A stretch of DNA of 24,622 nucleotides from an uncultured Erysipelotrichaceae bacterium. Its GTDB lineage: Bacteria > Bacillota_I > Bacilli_A > RF39 > UBA660. Position numbers and translations under genes: made by a program. The stretch lies in the NCBI GenBank assembly GCA_902783915.1, contig CACZSX010000035.1:1-24622 (forward strand). The letters run 5' to 3'. Position 1 is the first letter of the stretch. Each line of letters starts with the position of its first letter. The notes under the pieces were generated by a model. It ran no database searches. It was not told the origin of the DNA and worked only from the letters and a program-made list of their open reading frames with translations. Shown here piece after piece: positions 1-6,431 of the stretch.

Positions 1-302
1 ACTTTAGAACTTATGTTAATTGATACTTTTTCTAAGTCTTCTTGTTTTATATAACCATTATCAATTAAAGATTGTACAGTTATACATTTTCTATCTCCTT
101 GATTTATAAGACCATTCATTAATGTATTATCATTAGTTGAATATTCTTTTGCTGCATCCATTATTATTGATTCAGATATTTCCCTATCTCTATTTTTGCC
201 TATACCCATTAACCCTGATACTTTAGGAAAAATAAAAGTAAATATAACGCCTAATATTATAATTACTGCTAATAATTCTATTAAAGTGAATCCTTTTTTC
301 AT
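1..302 (-). CDS. Type IV pilin-like / ComGC-like prepilin, 3' part cut by window edge
   Basis: The visible 100 codons start MKKGFTLIELLAVIIILGV, the class III signal of type IV pilins and competence pseudopilins. Prepilin peptidase would cut after Gly4 and methylate the new Phe; Glu at mature position 5 is present, followed by a hydrophobic helix. The rest is a polar domain with one Cys in the visible part (about residue 78). The start is ATG at 302 with a strong ribosome binding site (GTAGGAGG) about 7 bases upstream. The gene has its own promoter behind the cotE terminator, so it is a separate unit. A PilB-type motor ATPase at 12394-13818 could be its partner, but the two are 12 kb apart. 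Major versus minor pilin, or DNA uptake versus adhesion, cannot be decided because the C-terminus lies outside the window. Confidence 0.85.
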   Translation of the reverse strand, partial: MKKGFTLIELLAVIIILGVIFTFIFPKVSGLMGIGKNRDREISESIIMDAAKEYSTNDNTLMNGLINQGDRKCITVQSLIDNGYIKQEDLEKVSINISSK

Positions 303-323
303 AATGCCTCCTACTATACCTTA

Positions 324-352
324 ATTGTATATTTTTGATTTTTTTATGTCAA
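324..352 (-). promoter_or_regulatory. Sigma-A type promoter for the pilin-like gene
   Basis: A perfect -35 TTGACA (352-347), a 17-base spacer and a -10 TACAAT (329-324) lie on the minus strand between the cotE terminator and the pilin ribosome binding site. Confidence 0.7.
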
Positions 353-374
353 GAAAAAAAGGACTACTCCTTTT
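351..374 (-). terminator. Intrinsic terminator after cotE
   Basis: AAAAGGA and TCCTTTT pair around a 4-base loop that holds the cotE stop codon; a T-rich run follows on the minus strand. Confidence 0.7.
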
Positions 375-897
375 CATTAGTCATATAGTTGGCATTTACT
401 TCTTCGTCTATTTGTTTATCTACATCTTCTCCAATAATTTCCCAAGGTTCTTCATCTTCCTCTACTAATATTTTAGCTTTAGTATCGCCTATTATTTCTA
501 TTCCTAACTCTTTATCAATTGTATATACTATATCATCACCCTTTATTTCAACCTTTGAACATGTAGGTTGCTTCAAACTTCTTACTATTACCTCTGTGTC
601 TTCAGTAATATTATTACTGTCTTTTGCTTTTATACTATTTGTATCACTATATTTTATTTTTTTGGATATTACATTTGTTTTAGTATCATTATCATATGAA
701 TACCATATATTTACATCAAAACTACCATCTATAACTATTTTACCCGCTTCTGGATATCCTTTAAAATTATGATTTATTACCCAGCATCCAAGTACTGTTG
801 TTGGTTTTACATCTGGAGTTATAGTATAAGTATCATGATAATCTTTTTTCCCTTTCCCTATTACTGCCTTAGTAACAATTTCTTTATATACTGCCAT
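364..897 (-). CDS. cotE: Outer spore coat morphogenetic protein CotE
   Basis: CotE is the assembly platform for the outer spore coat and acts in the mother cell. The 177-residue product is close to the length of B. subtilis CotE (about 180). It shows the family pattern: N-terminal YKEIVTKAV, then KPTTVLGCWVINH, then VNIWYSYDNDTKT, a central EVIVRSLKQPTC, and an acidic C-terminal tail rich in Glu and Asp. The start is set at 897 rather than the in-frame ATG at 912, because the ribosome binding site (AGGAGGG) lies between the two and would sit inside the longer version. It follows the sigG-ylmC genes, which fits a sporulation role. CotE is typical of Bacilli and usually missing from Clostridia, so it is a useful lineage marker. 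Confidence 0.93.
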   Translation of the reverse strand: MAVYKEIVTKAVIGKGKKDYHDTYTITPDVKPTTVLGCWVINHNFKGYPEAGKIVIDGSFDVNIWYSYDNDTKTNVISKKIKYSDTNSIKAKDSNNITEDTEVIVRSLKQPTCSKVEIKGDDIVYTIDKELGIEIIGDTKAKILVEEDEEPWEIIGEDVDKQIDEEVNANYMTNEKE

Positions 898-942
898 AGT
901 ATCCCTCCTCATTTTAATTTATGATTAAAACCCAAAAAGGTG

Positions 943-1164
943 TCAGTTATTTTTTACTAATATCACATCATCACCTATTTTTACTATTTGATCAAAATAT
1001 ATTTCTATTTCATCAGTATTAGAAAAAAATTTAAATGTAGTTTTATCTGCTATTAGTGATTTAATAATACCTTTATCATCAATGTTAATATCTATTATAT
1101 TACCAATTTTTACCCCATCACTTATATTTATAATATCTTTCTTTTGTAAATCAGAAAGTCTCAT
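943..1164 (-). CDS. ylmC: YlmC/YmxH family PRC-barrel sporulation protein
   Basis: This small protein (73 residues) opens MRLSDLQKKDIINI, which matches the MRLSEL-type start of the YlmC/YmxH family, followed by a PRC-barrel-like beta fold (GVKIGNIIDINID, then a later DDVILV strand). The family is found in spore formers, often just downstream of sigG as here; its molecular role is not settled. Start choice: TTG at 1176 and GTG at 1173 are in frame, but ATG at 1164 gives the family's N-terminus and has a GGTGA ribosome binding site 6-7 bases upstream. It is separated from sigG by a terminator-like hairpin, so it may depend on read-through or on a promoter I could not identify. Confidence 0.8.
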   Translation of the reverse strand: MRLSDLQKKDIINISDGVKIGNIIDINIDDKGIIKSLIADKTTFKFFSNTDEIEIYFDQIVKIGDDVILVKNN

Positions 1165-1193
1165 ATACTTCACCAATATATTTTATTAAAAAT

Positions 1194-1223
1194 TTAAAAA
1201 AAAATAACAAATAAATTGTTATT
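1194..1223 (-). terminator. Intrinsic terminator after sigG
   Basis: AATAACAA and TTGTTATT form an 8-bp stem with a 5-base loop, overlapping the sigG stop codon and followed on the minus strand by about nine T. Confidence 0.65.
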
Positions 1224-1995
1224 TTATTAGTTTTTTTATATTTTTAATTGCATCTTTTTCTAATCTTGATACTTGTGCTTGACTTATTCCAATTTCTTCA
1301 CTTATTTCTATTTGTGTTTTTCCCATTAGATATCTATCTATTAATATTTTTCTTTCTTTTTCTTTTAATTTATCTATAGCATCTCTTAAATATATATTTA
1401 TATCCCAACTATTAATATTTTCTTTTTTATCTTCTAATTGATCTGATAAATATATAGTATCTCCACCATCATTGTATATTGGTTCAAACATACTTACAGG
1501 TTCTTTTAATGAATCAAGTGCAAGCGTTATATCTATTTCATCTACTCCTAATATTTTAGCTATTTCTTCATTAGTAGGCTCTATTCCATCTATTGTTGTA
1601 AGTTCATCCTTTAGTTTTAATGTTTTATATGCGATATCTTTTATACTTCTTGATATTCTTAAACTATTATTATCTCTTAAATACCTTTTTACTTCTCCTA
1701 AAATCATAGGAACTGCATATGTAGAAAATTTTACATTATGTGATAAATCAAAATTATCTATTGCTTTTATTAAACCTATACATCCTATTTGAAATAAATC
1801 ATCCATATTATCAGTTCTATTATTAAATTTTTTTAATAAACTAAGTACTAATTTTAAATTGCCATTTACCAACTTTTCCTTAGCGCTTTTATCACCACAA
1901 CTCAATTTAAAGAATAATTCATTCATTTCTTTATTACTTAATACTTTTAAATCATTTGTATTAATACCTGTTATATCCACTTTACTTTTTGCCAT
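1219..1995 (-). CDS. sigG: Forespore late sigma factor, sigma-G
   Basis: Sigma-G directs late forespore transcription. At 258 residues it matches the family length (about 260 in B. subtilis). The N-terminus (KVDITGINTNDLKVLSNKEM) is the characteristic sigma-G anti-sigma-binding region rather than that of sigma-F. Region 2 holds NGNLKLVLSLLKKFNNR, DDLFQIGCIGLIKAIDNF and KFSTYAVPMILGEVKRYLRD. Region 3 follows, with FEPIYNDGGD typical of sigma-G. Region 4 ends with the helix-turn-helix QIEISEEIGISQAQVSRLEK. It lies 44 bases after sigE in the conserved spoIIGA-sigE-sigG order. The ATG at 1995 has the ribosome binding site AGAGGG and sits in the arm of an inverted repeat (1991-2020), which may dampen its translation. 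Confidence 0.96.
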   Translation of the reverse strand: MAKSKVDITGINTNDLKVLSNKEMNELFFKLSCGDKSAKEKLVNGNLKLVLSLLKKFNNRTDNMDDLFQIGCIGLIKAIDNFDLSHNVKFSTYAVPMILGEVKRYLRDNNSLRISRSIKDIAYKTLKLKDELTTIDGIEPTNEEIAKILGVDEIDITLALDSLKEPVSMFEPIYNDGGDTIYLSDQLEDKKENINSWDINIYLRDAIDKLKEKERKILIDRYLMGKTQIEISEEIGISQAQVSRLEKDAIKNIKKLIK

Positions 1996-2020
1996 AATAT
2001 CCCTCTAAGAAAATTATGGC
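1991..2020 (-). promoter_or_regulatory. Hairpin enclosing the sigG ribosome binding site and start codon
   Basis: On the minus strand GCCATAAT (2020-2013) and ATTATGGC (1998-1991) are perfect 8-bp complements with a 14-base loop. The sigG start codon (1995-1993) is inside the 3' arm and the AGAGGG ribosome binding site is in the loop, so the folded RNA would hide the start codon. A hairpin that reduces sigG translation has been reported in B. subtilis (from memory). Confidence 0.6.
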
Positions 2021-2039
2021 TTTTTTCGTTACTATCTAT

Positions 2040-2726
2040 TCATGCTTTAACAATATTCTTTAATCTTTTTATTACCTTCTTTTCAATTCTAGATATATAA
2101 CTTTGACTTATTCCAAGCATATCAGCAACATCTTTTTGCGTTACTTCTTCATGCCCAAATAAGCCATATCTAAGTATCATTATTTTTTTATCTCTCTCAT
2201 TTAATTTATCAATCTCTTCTACTAATAATTTTTTATCTATTTTATCTTCTAATTCTTTAGGTACAACATCTTTATCTGTTCCTAGTACATCTTCTAAATG
2301 TAATTCATTTCCTTCTGCATCATAACTTAATGAATCTTCAAATGATATTTCTGTTTTTCTTCTTTTATTTTTTCTTAAAAACATGAGTATTTCATTATCA
2401 ATACATCTAGATGCATATGTAGCAAGTTTTATATTTTTTTCTTTTTTATATGTGTTTATTCCTTTAATTAAACCTATTGTACCTATACTTACTAAATCTT
2501 CCAAATCAACACCTGTATTTTCATATTTCTTTGCTAAAAACACAACTAATCTTAAGTTATGTTCTATTAGTTTATTTTTTGCTATTTCATCACCAAATGA
2601 AGATAGTTCTAGGGCTTCATCTTCTTCTTCAGAAGATAAAGGTGGTGGTAGTATATCGCTACTTCCTACGAAATATACTCCTCTTTTAAGCAACTTACTA
2701 ATTAAATATTTTATTTTTTCTAACAT
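2040..2726 (-). CDS. sigE: Mother-cell early sigma factor precursor, pro-sigma-E
   Basis: Sigma-E is the first mother-cell sigma factor and is made as an inactive membrane-tethered precursor. The product has 228 residues. A short basic-hydrophobic pro-sequence (about residues 1-16, MLEKIKYLISKLLKRG) precedes VYFVGSSDILPPPLS, which aligns with the B. subtilis YYIGGSEALPPPLS cleavage region. Region 2 contains EHNLRLVVFLAKKYENTG, DLVSIGTIGLIKGINTY and ATYASRCIDNEILMFLR. Region 4 ends with QKDVADMLGISQSYISRIEK. The start codon overlaps the end of spoIIGA by 7 bases (ATGTTAG), and its ribosome binding site (GGAGGG) lies inside spoIIGA, so the protease and its substrate are translationally coupled. 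The pro-sequence is about ten residues shorter than in B. subtilis. Confidence 0.96.
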   Translation of the reverse strand: MLEKIKYLISKLLKRGVYFVGSSDILPPPLSSEEEDEALELSSFGDEIAKNKLIEHNLRLVVFLAKKYENTGVDLEDLVSIGTIGLIKGINTYKKEKNIKLATYASRCIDNEILMFLRKNKRRKTEISFEDSLSYDAEGNELHLEDVLGTDKDVVPKELEDKIDKKLLVEEIDKLNERDKKIMILRYGLFGHEEVTQKDVADMLGISQSYISRIEKKVIKRLKNIVKA

Positions 2727-3511
2727 AGTCCCTCCATATTGTTATTTAATATACAATCTATTCCATCTATATTTATTTTATTAAATGAAAAACCTATTAA
2801 TATATTTTTGTATATGATATCATTTACTATTATCTTATTTGCTTTAATACACCGCATAATATTACTGCTATTTATATTTGAATAAGGTACAAGTAATTCC
2901 TTTTCATTTGATACATATTTTTTTATTTTATTATAATTAACTATTACTATAGGTCTACCTTTATATGGGTCCATTAAATTATTACCTGTATCTAAATAAC
3001 CATTTAGTAATATATTTTTTTTATTTTTAAAATATATGTTTACTTTATAGTATTTAGAATAATTATTTTTTAAATCTTTCATTTCTTTTATATAAAAATA
3101 TATAAGTATTGGACTTATTATTAATATTGAAATAACATTTATACTTACTCCATTATGATAAAATATTAATCCATTGTTTTTATAACTAAATTCTATATTT
3201 AATAAATATAATGCGCCTCCTAATACTATACTTACTAAGTATAAAAAAGTTATATTTTTAATTGTATATTTTATATCTTTATAGTTAAAAGTAGTAATAC
3301 ACATAAGTATTGCTATTAATATTTTTAAGAAAAATAATGTTATCTTTTTTATTGGTAAAAATAAAAATAGTATTGATAGTCCACCCACTATACTACCTAA
3401 TATAATTTTATATATTCTTACATTTCTTCTTAATATTAGTGATACTGATAAAAGTAATATAAAGTCAAAAAATATATTTATGAAAAATAGTAAATCTATA
3501 TATACTTTCAT
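2720..3511 (-). CDS. spoIIGA: Pro-sigma-E processing aspartic protease SpoIIGA
   Basis: SpoIIGA sits in the sporulation septum and cleaves pro-sigma-E when triggered by the forespore signal SpoIIR. The first about 140 residues form five or so hydrophobic membrane segments. The soluble C-terminal half has the aspartic-protease-like motif YLDTGNNLMDPYKGRPIVIV, with the likely catalytic Asp near residue 174 followed by Thr-Gly. Length is 263 residues, somewhat shorter than the about 309 of B. subtilis. The start is ATG at 3511 (MKVYIDLLFF), with AGGTGA upstream; an in-frame start further out at 3547 would run into the preceding terminator. It is first in the spoIIGA-sigE-sigG unit and overlaps sigE. 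Confidence 0.93.
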   Translation of the reverse strand: MKVYIDLLFFINIFFDFILLLSVSLILRRNVRIYKIILGSIVGGLSILFLFLPIKKITLFFLKILIAILMCITTFNYKDIKYTIKNITFLYLVSIVLGGALYLLNIEFSYKNNGLIFYHNGVSINVISILIISPILIYFYIKEMKDLKNNYSKYYKVNIYFKNKKNILLNGYLDTGNNLMDPYKGRPIVIVNYNKIKKYVSNEKELLVPYSNINSSNIMRCIKANKIIVNDIIYKNILIGFSFNKINIDGIDCILNNNMEGLC

Positions 3512-3533
3512 GCTATCACCTATTTTATTGTAT

Positions 3534-3564
3534 AAAAAAATAGACAAATAATTTGTCTATTTTT
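3534..3564 (-). terminator. Intrinsic terminator after mltG
   Basis: AAAAATAGACAAA (3536-3548) and TTTGTCTATTTTT (3552-3564) are perfect 13-bp arms with a 3-base loop, overlapping the mltG stop codon and followed by T on the minus strand. It separates mltG from spoIIGA. Confidence 0.75.
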
Positions 3565-4630
3565 AGAAATTACATCCAGATGCTTTAATTTTATTTACTG
3601 CTCTTACATGATCATTATAATTAGTTGTAAATACTGTTTTACCTGTTTTACAATCTGCAACATAATAATAATTTATTGTTTCTTTTGGATTTATACAGGC
3701 TTCTATAGCACTTTCTCCTGGGTTACCTATAGGGCCAATTGGGAATAATACATTCGAATGTCTTGTATTATATGGATTGTATGTATTATATTCTTGATAA
3801 GTAAGAGGTCCTGTCATATCTTTTTTTAATGCATAGTACGTTGTTGCGTCACAGCCTATACTATCACCACTATTTATTCTATTATATAAAACTCCTGCTA
3901 TTTCTTTTCTATCTTCTTTATATGTACCTTCTAATTCTACTACACTAGCAAGTGTCATAAATTTATGTATATTTAATTTTTTGCTTTCAATATCTTTTTT
4001 ATATTTAGTCAAAACCCTATTTGTTTCATTTAACATAACACTAAATATTTCTTCTACTTTTACATCTTTATCTTTAAATGTATAAGTATTTGGATATAGA
4101 TATCCTTCTAAAGGATAATATATATCTTTATTTTTAATATCATCTGTTAAAAACCAATATTTTTCTATCAATGAATCAATATATTCTTTATTATTAAGTA
4201 AATTATATATATCTTGTTCAGTATTATTAGTATTATTAGTTATTACTTTTACATAATCTCTTATATTCTTACCTTCTATAAAAGTGAGATTTATATTATA
4301 TTTATTTGTTACCTTACCAGTTGATATATTTTTTATTATTTCCTTTGAACTCATAGATGAATTTAAATCATATGTACCTGCTTGCATATTGTATTTACCT
4401 AGTTTTACATATACTTTTGAATAAAATTTACTTCTTATCAAATTATTTTCTTTTAGTAAATCTAAAATGCTATCAACACTCATACCTGGATTTATAACTA
4501 TTTCTACTTGTGTTTTTTTATTATCTACTTTTCTTAATCCAAGATTATATGCTATTAAAACTATATTGAATACTAATAGTATTAATATTATCATTGCTAT
4601 AATAATTCTATCTATTCTAATTCTTTTCAT
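3563..4630 (-). CDS. mltG: Endolytic murein transglycosylase MltG (YceG family)
   Basis: MltG cleaves nascent glycan strands at the outer face of the membrane. The product (355 residues) has a short basic N-terminus, one membrane anchor (about residues 9-29), then a LysM-like region (VEIVINPGMSVDSILDLL) and the catalytic YceG domain. The family motif LASVVELEGTYKEDRKEIAGVLYNRI-type stretch spans residues 227-251; the likely catalytic Glu is residue 232. YPLEGYLYPNTYTF, YNTYNPYNT and FPIGPIGNPGESAIEA are further signatures. Translation probably starts at ATG 4630: GGTGAG lies 5 bases upstream, while the ATG at 4648 has no ribosome binding site and falls in the candidate -10 element. It is flanked by terminators on both sides, so it is probably a single-gene unit. 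Confidence 0.93.
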   Translation of the reverse strand: MKRIRIDRIIIAMIILILLVFNIVLIAYNLGLRKVDNKKTQVEIVINPGMSVDSILDLLKENNLIRSKFYSKVYVKLGKYNMQAGTYDLNSSMSSKEIIKNISTGKVTNKYNINLTFIEGKNIRDYVKVITNNTNNTEQDIYNLLNNKEYIDSLIEKYWFLTDDIKNKDIYYPLEGYLYPNTYTFKDKDVKVEEIFSVMLNETNRVLTKYKKDIESKKLNIHKFMTLASVVELEGTYKEDRKEIAGVLYNRINSGDSIGCDATTYYALKKDMTGPLTYQEYNTYNPYNTRHSNVLFPIGPIGNPGESAIEACINPKETINYYYVADCKTGKTVFTTNYNDHVRAVNKIKASGCNF

Positions 4631-4646
4631 ACTGCTCACCAAAGAC

Positions 4647-4655
4647 ATTATATCA
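4647..4655 (-). promoter_or_regulatory. Candidate extended -10 promoter for mltG
   Basis: TGATATAAT on the minus strand is a consensus extended -10 (TGnTATAAT), directly after the upstream terminator and about 15 bases before the preferred mltG start. No convincing -35 is seen. Confidence 0.4.
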
Positions 4656-4680
4656 TAAAAAAGAGAGGTTTTAAACCTCT
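4656..4680 (-). terminator. Intrinsic terminator after the RNase J-like gene
   Basis: AGAGGTTT and AAACCTCT (4664-4671 and 4673-4680) form a perfect 8-bp stem. The stop codon is at its apex and a T-run follows on the minus strand. Confidence 0.75.
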
Positions 4681-6314
4681 TGTATTACAGTAATTATCAT
4701 AGGTTTGCATTCAGTTTCTAAATATAAGTATTTCCCCACATCTTCTCTTATTGCATTCTTTATTTTATTATATTCCACGTAATTATTAGATGTGTTCTCT
4801 ATTATTTTTTCAAGCGAAATTCTCTCTATTTCTTTTATCAAATCTGCACTATCTTTAACATATACAAATCCTCTTGTAAGAATAGTTGGGCCTGCTAAAA
4901 CTTCTTTTGTCTTTTTATCTAATGTAGCACATACCACTACTATTCCATTATCACTAAGCATTTCTCTATCTTTTAATACTAATGCACCTATATCTTCGCT
5001 TGATGTTCCATCAATCATTATATCTCCAACTTCAATATGTTCAAAGTTATCAATTAGATTACCATTTTCAAATGTTATTACATCTCCATTAAGCTTTAGT
5101 AATATATTTTCTTTAGGCATACCTATTTTACTTGCAACATCTGCATTTGCAACTTGATGTCTATATTCGCCTGTTATTGGAAAATAGTATTTTGGATTTA
5201 TCAAGTCTAGCATAAGCATTAAATCTTCGCTTGAAGCATGATATGTAATACTATTTCTTGGCAAGGTTACTACTTCTGCACCTAATCTTGATATACTATC
5301 CATTATTCTTACAGCTATCTTTTCTACTGAATCAGTTATAGAATCAAGGAAAAATACTGTATCTGTATTTTTAATTTTAATATATTTATCATAACCATTT
5401 AATATTCTTTCCAGATTAGAGAATGGTCTTTCATTATCAGAAGATGTAAGTATTACTGCATCCCTATCATCTAGATTAGATAAATCTCCTATTTGTTCTC
5501 TATCTATAAATATATAATTATTATCTAATAAATATTTAATCATGCTTTGTAATGTTTTACCCATTATTATTAATTTTCTATGAGTTTTAGATACTTCATC
5601 AAATAATTCTTGTATTCTACAAACGTTATTTGAAAATATATTAAATATTATTCTATTTTCATTTCTAATTAAAGTTTCCTTTATTACATTTGCTATTCTA
5701 TGATTTGGGCTTGTATATCCTTTTTTATCTGCATATAATGATTCCGCCATAAGGCATAGTACACCTTGCTTCCCTACATATGCAAGTTTGCCTATATCGG
5801 TCTTAAAACTGTCTCTCATAGTTGGATCAAATACAAAATTACCAGTATACACAATTGCTCCATCTTCTGTATTTATTACATATCCAACATTATCTGGAAG
5901 AGAATGCGTCAAACTGATTGGAAATACACTTATATCTCCAAAATTTATTTTTTTGTGTGGAGATATTTCAACTAAGTTATTAGCAATTACTCCTACTTCA
6001 TTTAAATTACTTTTTATAAAATCAAGTGTGAATTTTGTTGCAAAAACTTTAATGCTTGGCATTTCTTCTAATATGTTTTTTAATGCTCCTATTTGTTCTT
6101 GATGTGCATGTGATATAAATATTCCCTTTACTCTTTTTATATTGTTTTTTATGTATGTATAATCAGGTATTATGTAATCAACACCTAAAAATTTTTCATC
6201 TGCATATTTAAGCCCTGCTTCAAAAACATATATGTCTTCATTAATTTCTACTACATACATATTTTTTGAGTTTTCATTTAATCCGCCCAATGCAAAAATT
6301 TTAATTTTACTCAT
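4671..6314 (-). CDS. rnj: RNase J family metallo-beta-lactamase/beta-CASP protein, degenerate metal site (RNase J2-like)
   Basis: RNase J proteins are 5'-3' exo/endoribonucleases of mRNA decay in Bacilli, usually a J1/J2 pair. The 547-residue length and overall organisation fit: beta-lactamase fold, beta-CASP insert (about 200-350), return to the beta-lactamase fold with LPRNSITYHASSEDLMLML and PKYYFPITGEYRHQ, then a C-terminal domain with GPTILTRGFVYVKDS. However, the metal ligands are eroded. The HxHxDH motif reads HAHQEQ (69-74), the usual TGD is TGN (Asn159), and the usual PVHGE is PITGE (Thr381); His137 and His359 remain. This suggests a weakly active or structural RNase J2-like subunit, with a J1 expected elsewhere. 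The start is ATG at 6314 with GGAGG upstream; the TTG at 6347 lacks a ribosome binding site. Confidence 0.88.
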   Translation of the reverse strand: MSKIKIFALGGLNENSKNMYVVEINEDIYVFEAGLKYADEKFLGVDYIIPDYTYIKNNIKRVKGIFISHAHQEQIGALKNILEEMPSIKVFATKFTLDFIKSNLNEVGVIANNLVEISPHKKINFGDISVFPISLTHSLPDNVGYVINTEDGAIVYTGNFVFDPTMRDSFKTDIGKLAYVGKQGVLCLMAESLYADKKGYTSPNHRIANVIKETLIRNENRIIFNIFSNNVCRIQELFDEVSKTHRKLIIMGKTLQSMIKYLLDNNYIFIDREQIGDLSNLDDRDAVILTSSDNERPFSNLERILNGYDKYIKIKNTDTVFFLDSITDSVEKIAVRIMDSISRLGAEVVTLPRNSITYHASSEDLMLMLDLINPKYYFPITGEYRHQVANADVASKIGMPKENILLKLNGDVITFENGNLIDNFEHIEVGDIMIDGTSSEDIGALVLKDREMLSDNGIVVVCATLDKKTKEVLAGPTILTRGFVYVKDSADLIKEIERISLEKIIENTSNNYVEYNKIKNAIREDVGKYLYLETECKPMIITVIQEV

Positions 6315-6356
6315 TAGTTTAACCTCCATTTCAATTTGAAAAGACAATGCGTAAAA

Positions 6357-6385
6357 ATTATATCAAATTATTTATTAAAAATCAA
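6357..6385 (-). promoter_or_regulatory. Sigma-A type promoter for the RNase J-like gene
   Basis: -35 TTGATT (6385-6380), a 17-base spacer and -10 TATAAT (6362-6357) on the minus strand, between the valS terminator and the gene. Confidence 0.65.
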
Positions 6386-6400
6386 ATGTCATTTTTTATA

Positions 6401-6431
6401 AAAACAAAAAGACAAAATAAATTGTCTTTTT
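6401..6431 (-). terminator. Intrinsic terminator after valS
   Basis: AAAAAGACAA and TTGTCTTTTT form a perfect 10-bp stem with a 6-base loop; it overlaps the valS stop codon and is followed by T-rich sequence. Confidence 0.7.

Noticed and set aside
389..772. Open frame of 127 codons on the plus strand, opposite cotE
   Set aside because: It is Ser/Ile/Leu-rich, as expected from the reverse of an AT-rich acidic gene, and the minus frame has clear CotE signatures and a ribosome binding site.
1991..2026. Plus-strand intrinsic terminator: the sigG hairpin is followed by TTTTTT on the plus strand
   Set aside because: No plus-strand gene lies upstream for it to terminate, the loop is long (14 bases), and the placement over the sigG start is better explained as a translational hairpin.
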